Translations under genes and position numbers: made by a program
The notes under the pieces: generated by a model
The model's input: the letters and a program-made list of their open reading frames with translations, nothing else
Told to the model about the DNA's origin: nothing
Databases searched by the model: none
Shown: one piece after another, positions 23,600 through 33,719 of the stretch
Layout of the letters: every line of letters begins with the position of its first letter
How positions within the stretch are numbered: position 1 is the first letter of the stretch
DNA from: Epiperipatus broadwayi
Lineage: Eukaryota; Onychophora; Udeonychophora; Euonychophora; Peripatidae
Direction: 5' to 3'
NCBI GenBank assembly: GCA_028023455.1
Contig: JAQFVV010006652.1
Location: 248,001-312,000, forward strand
Length of the DNA: 64,000 nucleotides

Positions 23600-24500
23600 A
23601 AAAATTAAGTCTCTCTGGAAAGAATACATTCTACTCAGAATTGACCCCTGGGTTGAAGACATATATATCTGCCATTTTAGCCAGCATGGTTTTTTTCTTG
23701 ACGTGAACACTATGTATTCGTTTCACAATATATGTAATATACAAATCAATATATATATATATCAAAATACAGTACAATTTATATAAATTATATTCTTTTA
23801 GAAGTACTTTCGACTATACACTTTGTAGTCTTTATCAACTATATAACGTTGAATAATCAAAACGAGACAACCCTTAACAATATCCATAGTTCAATTCAGA
23901 TTTCCCACAATTCTGTTATCTTAACATTTGATGACTGGCGATTCATTAACATTTGACGATTTATATATATAGGGTTAGTAATCGGTTTATGTGTATATGG
24001 GTTTGAACTGACTGCTAAATTAAATATTAAGGCTTATAGTACATTATTCTAGAATAGACTAAAGAGATCTGATCTTGGAAGCACGTGAGTAAACTAAGAG
24101 AAGTCATATGATAATGCTGGTTTATAAAGTCACGTTTGGCAGAAATACTATAGTAAGCAATAAATCTTACTTCAAATCAATTAGCTCTGGTTAAATACAT
24201 ACAGACAAAATAACTTTTTAAGCTGATAATCAACAATAAGACTTATCGTGTTTCATGCTTTTTATTCCTGATTAAAACTAATATTTATAAAATTACAATT
24301 ATGCAGTTAAATAATGTTTTTACATATATATAAAATATTAGCAATTATTAGCCAGTAAAATATTCGGACCTTTTTTTTTTTAACTTTCAATTACCATTAT
24401 TATATGAATTCATATTTGTATGCCAGTTTTTCAACCTATTCTCACAATCGGGGACCCAAAAAGTGTGTGTACATCATCACACCCTTACAATCATTTACTC
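23600..24500. other. AT-rich DNA without a recognised feature
   Basis: No motif was recognised. The 116-codon frame starting at 24404 runs into the F1 repeat and is an artefact of it. Confidence 0.4.
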
Positions 24501-24579
24501 TTCTCATTTTACACGACTCTCGACTATCCATGCTATCTCATACTGCAGACTTACGTGATTACACACATGTCGAAAATAT

Positions 24580-24644
24580 AAATAATCAACAATACACGTA
24601 TTTCGTGCTAAACCAGCACTCGTCAGCTGATCCACATTATAATC
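24580..24644 (-). ncRNA. Hammerhead ribozyme motif, F1 copy 3
   Basis: The minus strand has the intact core CUGACGA, perfect stem II GUGCU/AGCAC with loop GGUUU, GAAA and stem III UAC/GUA. The inner stem I is weakened (AUCAG against UUGUU). It has the best stem II together with the partner at 24670. Confidence 0.6.
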
Positions 24645-24669
24645 TCCACACATATATACAATCAAATGT

Positions 24670-24731
24670 CAGACCAATTGACGAGTGCTGGTTTAGCACG
24701 AAATACGAATACTGTATTGGTAATTATTTAT
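24670..24731 (+). ncRNA. Hammerhead ribozyme motif, F1 copy 4
   Basis: Inner stem I ACCAA/UUGGU and stem II GUGCU/AGCAC are perfect; GAAA is intact. The core is UUGACGA, with C3 changed to U, which should impair catalysis. After GAAA, stem III is longer (UAC ... GUA around a loop) than in the other copies. Confidence 0.58.
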
Positions 24732-25274
24732 CTTTTCGACATGTGTTTGATTAAATGTATCAGTATGAGATAGCATGGATAGTTGAGGGTCGTGTGAAAG
24801 TCTGAGTTCAAATCCCCTATATATTACATATTTGAGTGCAGGTATGAAAAAGCCTGTACTGTAGAAAAAATTCTTCTCATTTACTTAAAATTGCATCAAG
24901 ATCTTCATCTAGTTATTTTAATATTCTAAATAAAATAAACTCAATAAATTATTAATGCAGGTCATAATTATATTAAACATGAAATGTTTTGCTTTTTGAG
25001 TCATTGCAAAAATGTCTGTCAGTCTGCATTACATTTGAATGTATACCTGTGTGGATATATATAGGCAATATTATACATAGACATTTATCGACACGGTTGA
25101 AATTACAAGATAGTTGAAGGCTTCTATTTTCAAGATCTAATATGTTTACGTTATAAAGTGCATAACATTAATAGATAACCATTTTAAAACATACGCTATT
25201 ATCATTTTTACAATATTTTAGGCCAATATAGAACTCTGCAATTCCAGATTACAAAAACAGAGAATAAATTCATA

Positions 25275-25612
25275 CATTGTACAAGCTTAAACCTGCATTT
25301 ATATATGTAATATATGCGGGTTCGAACTCAGACTTTCACACGACTCGCCACTCTTAGTGCCATCTCATATTGCTGACCAACCTGATCACACACATGTTGA
25401 AAAGATAAATAATCACCAATATAAGTATTTCATGCTAAACCAGCAATCATCCAGTTGGTCTAGATTACTATCCTCACATATATATATATATAATCAGTAC
25501 TCAGCTTTATATTAAGGTAGCCAATCTTTATACTTTAAGGACAGGCTTCAAACTGTTCCAACTCACAACATTTTAGCCTTCCATTTCATTGAAACTCTGA
25601 TGTTGGAACGTT
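25275..25612 (-). repeat. F1 repeat, single copy
   Basis: A minus-strand F1 copy without an inverted partner. Its B-box side (GGGTTCGAACTCAGAC on the plus strand) is near 25318, and the other end is near GATGTTGGAACGTT at 25601. AACCTGCATT and ACATTGTACA at its left end are a diverged form of the family terminus. Confidence 0.75.
25404..25472 (-). ncRNA. Hammerhead ribozyme motif, F1 copy 5, core insertion
   Basis: Stem I (GAUAGUAAUC side, ACCAA/UUGGU), stem II UUGCU/AGCAU and GAAA are all present. The core reads CUGGAUGA, one base longer than CUGAUGA, so it is probably inactive. Confidence 0.5.
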
Positions 25613-26238
25613 AACAATAAAAAGTTCAACATGGAAAGCATTCAGTTCTTGAAATAAAAGTCATTAAAAACATTGTCACAGAAAATTAGATTTCAACAAG
25701 TTATATGATAGTAAGCTATCCAAAAAAAAAAAGATAACCAATTAAACAAACAATCATAAATCAATGCAAATATTGTACAAGCAATATTCTAGTTAAGAAA
25801 AATTTAAAAAATGAATTAATGCAATATGCTGTAAAATCTGTATTCGAAATCAATAATATAAGTTCCATTCCATCCAACAATTTTTCATGAGAAATGTGAG
25901 AACTAAAAAGAATTTTTTAAAATAAAACAGTAGGAAATCTTATCAATTTAATAATTTTGCTGGATTAAAAAATAACATGTAGTAATAATTCAATATATCC
26001 TTTACTGCATCATTATAAATCTCCTCTTTAGAGCATCAGATAAAGATGGCTAAAATCGTAAATATTAAATAATTTTAATATATATATTAAATACATATTA
26101 ATAAAGCATTTTAGCTTATTTTATATGTGTATATTTAGAAATTAAAATTTTTTTTTTTTTTACTTCACTTTTCTGCATTAAAGAAAGAGAAAAAGCTTAT
26201 CTTTTTTTCTAAATTTCTTGAATCAATTTAAAAATATA

Positions 26239-26443
26239 TATAAATACAATCCAGACACTTTATTTTGAACACTTCATAGCAAAATTTTTATTATATATAC
26301 ACACACACACGACCTGATGTTTCGATTATCCTGCAGTCTTCTCTCAGAGTCACTACAAACTAATGTGAGATTGTGTGCATATATAATAATAATTTGTTTT
26401 TACTACAAAGTGTTCAAAGTCAGGTGTATAGATTGTATTTATA
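26239..26443. repeat. Fold-back repeat with GTGACTCT centre (family F2)
   Basis: The ends TATAAATACAATC and GATTGTATTTATA are perfect inverted repeats of 13 bp, extended by about 70 bp of imperfect pairing. The centre on the minus strand reads GTGACTCTGAGAGAAG ... TAATCGAAACATCAGGTC. The CTGAGAGA, CGAAAC and GGTC order is hammerhead-like, but the core has an extra base. Confidence 0.65.
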
Positions 26444-26529
26444 TAAAACATTGCAGCAAAATAAAGGAAATGAGAGATTTAATGACATTTGTGAAGTATT
26501 TAACAAAATTTACATAACAGTATGGAATT

Positions 26530-27130
26530 ATATTTAAAAGAGTTGGTACTAGTATGATTTTACTTTTTACACTTTTTAGCTGGTATTTTAGGGGCAAACT
26601 AAATATGATACTTGCTACAACAGTTGAACAATTGTCTTTGTCTCTTAAAATGACAAATTAAGAAAGACAAAAAAAAATACGTAACACACACACACACGCA
26701 GTCATAGCAATAGAACGTATTAATTTATTATATTGTTGTTTTTAAAAAAAAATAGTATTTAAAATGTATTAATTTTAATTATTTCAAAATTAAATAAGGA
26801 ATATTAGCTGAATAATATATTACAGTCTGGTGATTATGGACATTTAAAATAACTCCCTCATTAGATCAAAAGACTTGGCAAATTATCAAGTGCAAGATTA
26901 ACAGATGCTTAGTCTGTATTTGAAACTATTACAATATACAAATATTATTGGTTCCAACATAAAAATATGCAATAAAAAATTTATAAGCAATTTATTTATT
27001 TATTAAATTAAACAAAAAATAGAATTAGCAAAAATGAATATGCAAAATGTATTGTCTATTCATATTTATTATAAATTAAGCAACAACAACAAATTATTAT
27101 TTATCATTAAAAAATGGTAGCTCCAACTTT
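26530..27130. other. AT-rich DNA without a recognised feature
   Basis: Contains a short CA run near 26685-26697. Nothing else is recognised. Confidence 0.4.
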
Positions 27131-27139
27131 TTAATACTT

Positions 27140-27396
27140 ACATTAAAGACTGAAGTGGAGTTGGGCTGGACATATTGCTAGAAGTGATGATAATATATGA
27201 ATAATTGAAATCTTAAACTGGATTCCAAGAGAGTGTAAAAGTCCCAGAAAGAGACCACATGTGAGATGGATGAATGGATGGATGTGCAGGGATGATGTGG
27301 AGAAGAGAGACTAAAGATTAGAGAAGATGGATTAAACTTGGAAAGACCTTCATCCTGCAGTGGATTGGTAATGGTCGACAATGATGATGATGATCA
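27140..27396 (+). mobile_element. 5'-truncated RTE LINE copy, plus orientation
   Basis: About 255 bp of the RTE 3' end: GAAGTGGAGTTGGGCTGG, the AACTGGATTCCAAGAGA block, CCACATGTGAGATGGATG and a GATGATGATGAT tail at the right. It carries several indels and stops relative to the intact copy at 971-4265, so it is older. No clear target duplication was found. Confidence 0.85.
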
Positions 27397-27419
27397 GTTC
27401 TTAACTTATAGTAAAATGA

Positions 27420-28760
27420 TTTACCATTATTTGATTTTGAAATAATCAAAGCTCTGCTAAAGTAAAAAAAAAAGGCATATGGCTTTATTGCTCAGGAGTT
27501 CATAAGAAGTTTGAATGCCAGACCTGTGAGCACCAGAATTTTCCTGCAACTTTCCTGATCCCAAGTAGGGCATTCTATGATCTTGTGAATAAAATTTCAA
27601 ACATTTTGATGATTGATTTGGATGATTTGCTAAGAAAATCTGTCACAAACAAATCTTAAGATTATAAAAAAATATAGACAATGATAGTGGCTATACTTTG
27701 CAACTATAAGTTGGATTATTTACATTATCCAGAATTAATTGCTTAATGTTTTTAGGCTAGTTTATAGTTCCACATTTAAAGATGGGAATAATACCATTTG
27801 CCACACTGAATTATACTCAATCTATATGCTAGTATTAACAATTAAATACATTTGAAAAGTTTAAACAAAGTTTAAATTTTACAAGAGATGTTTAACAATT
27901 AATTCTAGATGGAAATAATCCAGCATATAATTACGATTAACATGTCACTATTACAAACTTTCAGAAAATTCTCAGTGGATATAAATATTGTCCCTCTTCT
28001 TTTCTTTTTTTAAGTGATTGGTCATAAAGTTTCTGTAAGTCATATGCCCAAAAACCTTCTGAGTATTCATTAACTTTAGTGACATAATTCTTCCAAGACC
28101 AGGAACAATAATGAAAACAAAAAGGAAAATATCAATGGCTGCCAAGTAGAGAAAAAAAGTAGTAAATGAGTCAAAATAGTATCAATATTTTTGGCTACTA
28201 TCTAAGTAAAATCAATTGGTCAGAATATGGTTAGAGAATTCAGACTGCATAACATATAACAATCACTATAGTTTACTCGTTATTATAGTATTTGATCTTG
28301 GGAGAAAATGTTATTAATGTCAGTGCCTAAAATCTCATTTTCATTAACAGAGATGCAATAAAAGTATATTACAAACACAAAATATCTTTAAACCACATGA
28401 TCACTATTTCTTTACAAATTATCTTTACAACTTTAATTGTAAATATTAATTTATTTGAAGGCATACCTACTTTATCAAGCAATATGTGTATGATGAAGCA
28501 CATTTAATTAGTTCTTTCAATTGCAGCTATGAATCTCTGCTTCAGAACTCAATATCGACTTTCAGAGTGGTGTATACATGATTCTTAATAAATCTTCAAA
28601 GAAAGAAATCACAGGATGTGATTTAAGTAGCCAATTAAGCACCATAGCTAATCCAATTATTCAGGTATTTCTCATCGAGAGATAGACAGCATTTACTAAT
28701 ATTTAAACAAAACTTTATATGTTCTTCAAATACTGTATTTAAATCTACATCTCATTATAT
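27420..28760. other. Anonymous DNA
   Basis: No coding motif or repeat family recognised. Confidence 0.4.
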
Positions 28761-28777
28761 ATAAATAAAAACAAACA

Positions 28778-28880
28778 CAATTATTTCTCTACACAGCTGC
28801 TTAAATATTTCAGAAATTTCTGATGAAAACCAGTTTTCTGGTCGAAATATTAAAACTTGGCTGCTGTAGAAAATTAATTG
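28778..28880. repeat. Fold-back hairpin with CTGATGA motif
   Basis: The arms 28778-28811 and 28844-28880 pair with a few mismatches. The loop contains CTGATGA and a perfect 5-bp stem ACCAG/CTGGT around TTTT, followed by CGAAA. The layout is like family F2 at 41.9 kb. Confidence 0.55.
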
Positions 28881-29104
28881 TTTTTTTTTTATTTATTTAT
28901 ATATTTCCTTTAATTATGTAATATTTTTTTTTATTATTTTCATTATATATATATATAAGTTTTTTTATATGCTATTTTCAAAAAATATATATTTTCAATT
29001 CTCTGTTTATGCTTATATCAGTTATAGCCTTTAACAAATTTAATGGATAAAAATAATTAAGAAATTAAACTTGCAAGTGTACTGAAAATAATTTAATATA
29101 TAAA

Positions 29105-29465
29105 TGTCTAAGCGCAGATCTGAGACTTGGATGCTAAATAAAAAAAACAATAAAAAAATTTTACAGCAAGATACGGTATGAAAGAAGAGTTGGGTGTTAA
29201 AAGTAATAAGGAAGAATCAAAATTGAAATATGTGAATTAGAGAAGAGACAGGTATCATCGTTGAAAAAAAATAAATAGCCGAAATAAAACTGAGACTACT
29301 AGGGCATAGTGGATATTTGACGTATTAAACTGGATCCCAAAAAATATTTAAGAGACCTAGAAAAAACCCACATGTGAGATGGATAGATAATATAAAAAGG
29401 TTCACTACAGCAATGTGAAAAACAATTACGGAACAGAGAAACTGCTGTTGATTAATATGCTAAAA
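29105..29465 (+). pseudogene. Old RTE LINE 3' fragment
   Basis: Translation in shifting frames gives SETWMLNKK, a VLNWIPKN block and the DNA string CCACATGTGAGATGGATAG. These match the RTE C-terminal domain (SETWTLNRR, ILNWIPRDC and the HVRWMDE codons). Many indels and stops make it clearly older than the copies at 1.0 and 23.0 kb. No GAT tail is visible. Confidence 0.65.
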
Positions 29466-29479
29466 ATAATGAAGTCTGT

Positions 29480-31040
29480 TTAGTTCTGGGGGGGGGGGGT
29501 TTACAATATTAAGCGATTGAGAAAGTATTTAAAGGAATTAATTAGCTTTGAAATATCTACGAAGCAATCAGTATGTGTTTGAATAAATAAATAAAAAAGT
29601 ATTAGTACTTCAACATTCGACACTTTTCAAACTTATATATAGAAACAATGTTTTAAATTTAGATATTATATATATAGTGTATTATTTTCCATATTGTTTT
29701 TCTTGAACAGCTTATTAAAATGTTCGAGATAACAATAATGATGATAACAATAAAAAATAATAAGAATGGAAGCAAACATGTCATTGCAGATTGGATTTCA
29801 AATATTTGACTACTGATGCGTAGGAATGATTTCTGACATTTTCAATAAAGATTGTGTGATTTTTTTTTTTCACCAGATTTATTTATTATTATTATTTTAA
29901 AAGTGGAACTGATGAAATTCTGGAATTTTAAAAAAGTAGTTTCTAAATATGCTTGCACACATTTTATCTAAGAATGTTGTTTAGTAACGGATCACTTAAA
30001 GGTTTTCATTATTTACGAATTGGAATTTTTATTTTTTCAGTTATACGTTATACCTGCTAAGTACACAGCTGGCACTTCGTTATTTAAATTTTAGCGTGTG
30101 TGTGTGCGTGCGCGCGCGCGTACATATTCGATAAACGTACAAAAGCGGCATGCATAAACTTTTTCAAAATCGGTGACTTGTTAATATGTAGGTTTATAAA
30201 TTCAAAGGGATTCTAGAAATGGCATCATTTACGATTTTAAAAAAAAGCAAAGCGTATTCTCATTGAAAATAAAAAAATTACCCCCTCCCCAATCTATCAG
30301 GAAAGCTAAAAGTTTCTGAAACATAGTCCAATCCATCATTTCGGTGCTGAACAATTAATCATTTTGGGATTCTCCTTACAGACCAAAATGGCGGAGAGAG
30401 CATTCTAAACCAGTATAGAATTTTATTTAGTCATATTTCACCCCTTCAAACTTAATAATGGGAAAATTTGTGTGAAATGATTTATTAATTATCATCTGCC
30501 ATGTTTTTTTAACTTTGCATGATATTATTGACAGTGCACAGAGACTTAGGCTAGAGAGAGAAAGAGAATTTATGAATGGTCAAGCAAGAGTCAAGAATTT
30601 GATGCCATTTTAATGGAAAATGACACTCAAACCTTGACAATTTGAGAATATTCAGAAAAGTTCGGAATGAAACATTGGATAATTTAAAATCTTTCTTATG
30701 ATGAGAAATTTTACCAAAGCTAAATGTGCTCAAACTTCTTATGAACTCCCAACCTACAATAAAACCATTCAATAAATATTTTTTTAATGAAAACCCTAAA
30801 TTTAATTCAACATAAACCTTGAGGAGTTTAACTCATTGGGTAAGTATGACAAATCAAGAACTCAAAGTTTTTAGATCAATCTTTCAAAAAAATAATAATT
30901 ATTATTATCAATTGAATGGATAGTTCCACTGTCCATTTTACGCAACTGTCAACTGGTAAGATAAATATATAAAGTCTAACAGTAAAGCATAAACAATAGT
31001 AATTTCCATTAATCTATAAATTAATATAGATTTTTTTTTT
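29480..31040. other. Anonymous DNA with a GT/CG run
   Basis: A G10 run lies near 29490. The 73-codon minus-strand frame at 30551-30772 has no recognisable domain. AAAATGGCGGAGAG at about 30384 resembles a YY1 site, but no adjacent exon is seen. Confidence 0.4.
30094..30123. repeat. Alternating GT/CG tract, Z-DNA candidate
   Basis: Thirty bases of strict purine-pyrimidine alternation start with a GT run and end with a CG run. CpG-rich alternation is unusual in this AT-rich sequence. Confidence 0.7.
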
Positions 31041-31044
31041 TACA

Positions 31045-31262
31045 GTACATGCTTTTTCATATTTGTACCAAGCCAAGCACTGATTGTATATATGTGTGGA
31101 GATCATAATCTGAACCAACTGACGAGTGCTGGTTTGGCACGAAATACTATACTGGTGATTATTTATCTTTTCAACATGTGTGTGATCAAGGGTATCAGCA
31201 GTATGAGATAGTGTGGATAGTTAAGAGTTGTGTGAAAGTCTGAGTTCAAACCCCCTATATAT
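31045..31262 (+). repeat. F1 repeat, single copy
   Basis: It begins with ACAGTACATGCTTTTTCATA, the inverted form of the family terminus seen at 24.84 kb, then the hammerhead segment, GTGTGATCAAGGGTATCAGC, and the B-box-like GAGTTCAAACCCC before CTATATATTA. Confidence 0.78.
31101..31167 (+). ncRNA. Hammerhead ribozyme motif, F1 copy 6 (best core)
   Basis: The core CUGACGA and GAAA are intact, with stem II GUGCU/GGCAC (one G-U pair) and loop GGUUU. Stem I has UAAUC/GAUUA, a 3-nt bulge and ACCAA against CUGGU (one mismatch at the base). Stem III is minimal (UA/UA). With the standard fold, cleavage would follow the A in UAUA before CUGGU. Confidence 0.65.
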
Positions 31263-31269
31263 TAATCTA

Positions 31270-33570
31270 TAAAGAAAATAAAATTTTAAAAGACTAGAAA
31301 GTTTTTTTTATATATTATATAATCAGAAGCTCGTTGTTATGTGACATTCAAGCTTCAGATTGGTAGGTTGAACACAACAGTTCTTTTAATTGTCCAAACT
31401 GGGGAATTGCTTTTCATATTTTTGCCCCCTCCCCTGCCCACTAATATTAGTTTTTGAGTCTTCTACTATCATCATTAGACAAAACCATTTAATAAATAGC
31501 AACAAGAAATTAATGAAATTAATTTGAAATGTTGAAGCCAATAAATAAAAAGATGGAAAAAAGTTATCTTTATAAGAATCAAGGTTAACACATTATATAT
31601 GTTTCTCAAATTGTGTGATACCATTCTTTAAAGTAGTATTTTCCAAACAATGCTTTCCAGAACATGAAATAAAAGAAAGGTTCTGATAGAAATATATACA
31701 CCTTGCTGATGATACACTGTAATAGCAGTTCAAGATTTAATTTTAAAAAAATAAAGCAAAGGTACCAATAGAGTCTAAAATCATACATTCGATAGAGTGG
31801 AATGGTTATGCAAAACAATATAAAATTCCTTAAAAAGTATTTTATGATAAACTTAAGCATGATTTTCATGGTAAAGGCAAGCCAAATTCACATTATAAAA
31901 ATTATCTTCATTAGAAATATATATAGTTGAGGATAAAATACAATGGAAAGCTATAATAAGATAAAGTGTAGAATTCTTTTAACTTGCAGCAGAAGAAATT
32001 CAAAGACAATCTCACTAATATTAAACAAACATTCATATTTAATATGTGTTTGTATTTGTGATACAAATATTGTTTGATAGTTGTCACAAAACAGGCTTGT
32101 GTTTTAGAACTTGGAGTCCCATGCGATGCCATTATTCCATCTGATTGGCTGTCACTTAAGCATTTTTAAAGCGTATCTGTTTGAAGGTGTTTAGCTTTCA
32201 CGTTATTATCATTATTATTATATTATCTTTTTTTTTTTCTTTTTTTTTTTTTTGGCGTGCGAATGGTCACATTCATTTATGAATGGCAGATACTGATAAT
32301 ACAGTATATATATACAAAATAGATTTTCAATCAATCACTTTCATAATGAAAGTCTTTTAATAGCACCTTGTAGTAAATTATACTTATTTATAAACAATCT
32401 TAGATATATATATTTTCATTCAATTTATATGAAGAATAAAAATAAAGATAGTCTTAGGGAATTATACTGTGTTATTCTAGTCAAAACCCCAAACTTGAAT
32501 TATGAGTCTGTGTGTATATATATATGCGTGTGTGTGTTGGAAGCAGTCACAAATACATTGTGCTAATTTGTTATTTTGTCTTGAATTAAATATTGATTTT
32601 CTTTGTCAAATTCAAATAAAATTGATAAGATTCAAAAGAGAAATGTAGACAGTGTATTTTTCAAATTTGTGATTTGCCAATTTTTCTATTGACATTTTGT
32701 CCATATGTATCAGAGTCATAGCCAGGTTCTAAAAATAGGGAAGGAAGAGGGGGGGGTATAAAAAAGATGCCACACAAGTGCCAAATAATTAATATTTATT
32801 GTTTATTTTTATTTTCGGTTTAAATCAAAATGCAATAAAATTTACAGTAAGCTAATAAATTTACACTGTATTAAAAACTGAAACATAATTTTAAAAATCA
32901 ATCTAGTCTAAATTTCTACGCTAATGGATGGTTATGATATAATAAAATTGATATAATGAATGCACTGATAAAAATTTTAAAAACTTGATAATAAAAATGT
33001 GTGTAATTTAATTACTTTTCTTTATATTTTAAACATTACTGAAAATCAAGTGAAGAAATGTGAAAACATATGAAGCAATTATAAAATACACTTTTTTGCC
33101 TAAGCTTCATTTATGCAAAATTATATATTACTTTATTATAATATCAATAATTATAATATCAGTTTAAAAAAACGAGATTTGATTTTTATCACACACAAAA
33201 GAACCGAAAAGTTGAAAAAATGTAGAAATGTGTTCAGGGAGATCTATAAATAAATAATACTAGTGCATAACATCTGCTGAAGTAATTAACACGATTTTGC
33301 AGGAATTATATATTTCAGTCTTAGCAGATTGACTATTTATTATAAAATCTTTAAATTGATATAAGAATTGCCTCTACAGAAAGATAAAAATTTAAAAAGC
33401 CATTATTATAAAAAATCAATTTAAAGATTCTATGATAAATACACAATCTGCTAATATAGTTCCTGGAAAATCATATCATTTCTGTTTCTCATCCACATAA
33501 TTTGAGTTTTTAATAATTACAATCTAATTAATTAAAAATGCTTAATATAAGTTATGTATTATTACTGTTT
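31270..33570. other. Anonymous AT-rich DNA
   Basis: No gene is recognised. Frames at 31606-31869 and 31911-32132 are low-complexity. Long T runs at about 32227-32254; short TA and TG runs near 32513-32538. Confidence 0.4.
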
Positions 33571-33591
33571 ATATGTACTATTATAATAATT

Positions 33592-33692
33592 TTTTTTTCA
33601 TGTGCCATAGCATCAGCCGGGAAGCGAACCCACTAACCCGGGACAACTGCTTGTAAAGCAGCTGTCGCTGACCTCTCGACCACCAATGCTTG
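33592..33692 (-). repeat. tRNA-derived SINE family A, copy 3
   Basis: This is the clearest copy for origin. On the minus strand CTGC-TTTACAA-GCAG (33647-33661) is a perfect anticodon arm with anticodon TAC, followed by a GGGTTCGCTTCCCGGC T-arm, pointing to tRNA-Val(UAC). Flanks ACTATTATAATAATT (33577-33591) and ACTACTATAATAATT (33693-33707) match at 14 of 15. Confidence 0.88.
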
Positions 33693-33719
33693 ACTACTAT
33701 AATAATTCAAGTGTTGGTT

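Larger units (their letters stand above)
24511..24870. repeat. F1 repeat, second head-to-head inverted pair
   Basis: The arm about 24511-24635 pairs with about 24671-24796 (ACACGACTCTCGACTATCC against its near complement). The right arm continues through the B box and CCCCTATATATTACATA to GTGCAGGTATGAAAAAGCC and GTACTGTAG. The last motif recurs, inverted, at the left end of the F1 copy at 31.0 kb, so it is a family terminus. Confidence 0.75.

Noticed and set aside
28778-28880. A functional hammerhead
   Set aside because: The GAAA is better explained as part of the outer arm pairing, and no stem III is seen.
30380-30395. YY1-type promoter element
   Set aside because: A single short match without an adjacent first exon is not enough.
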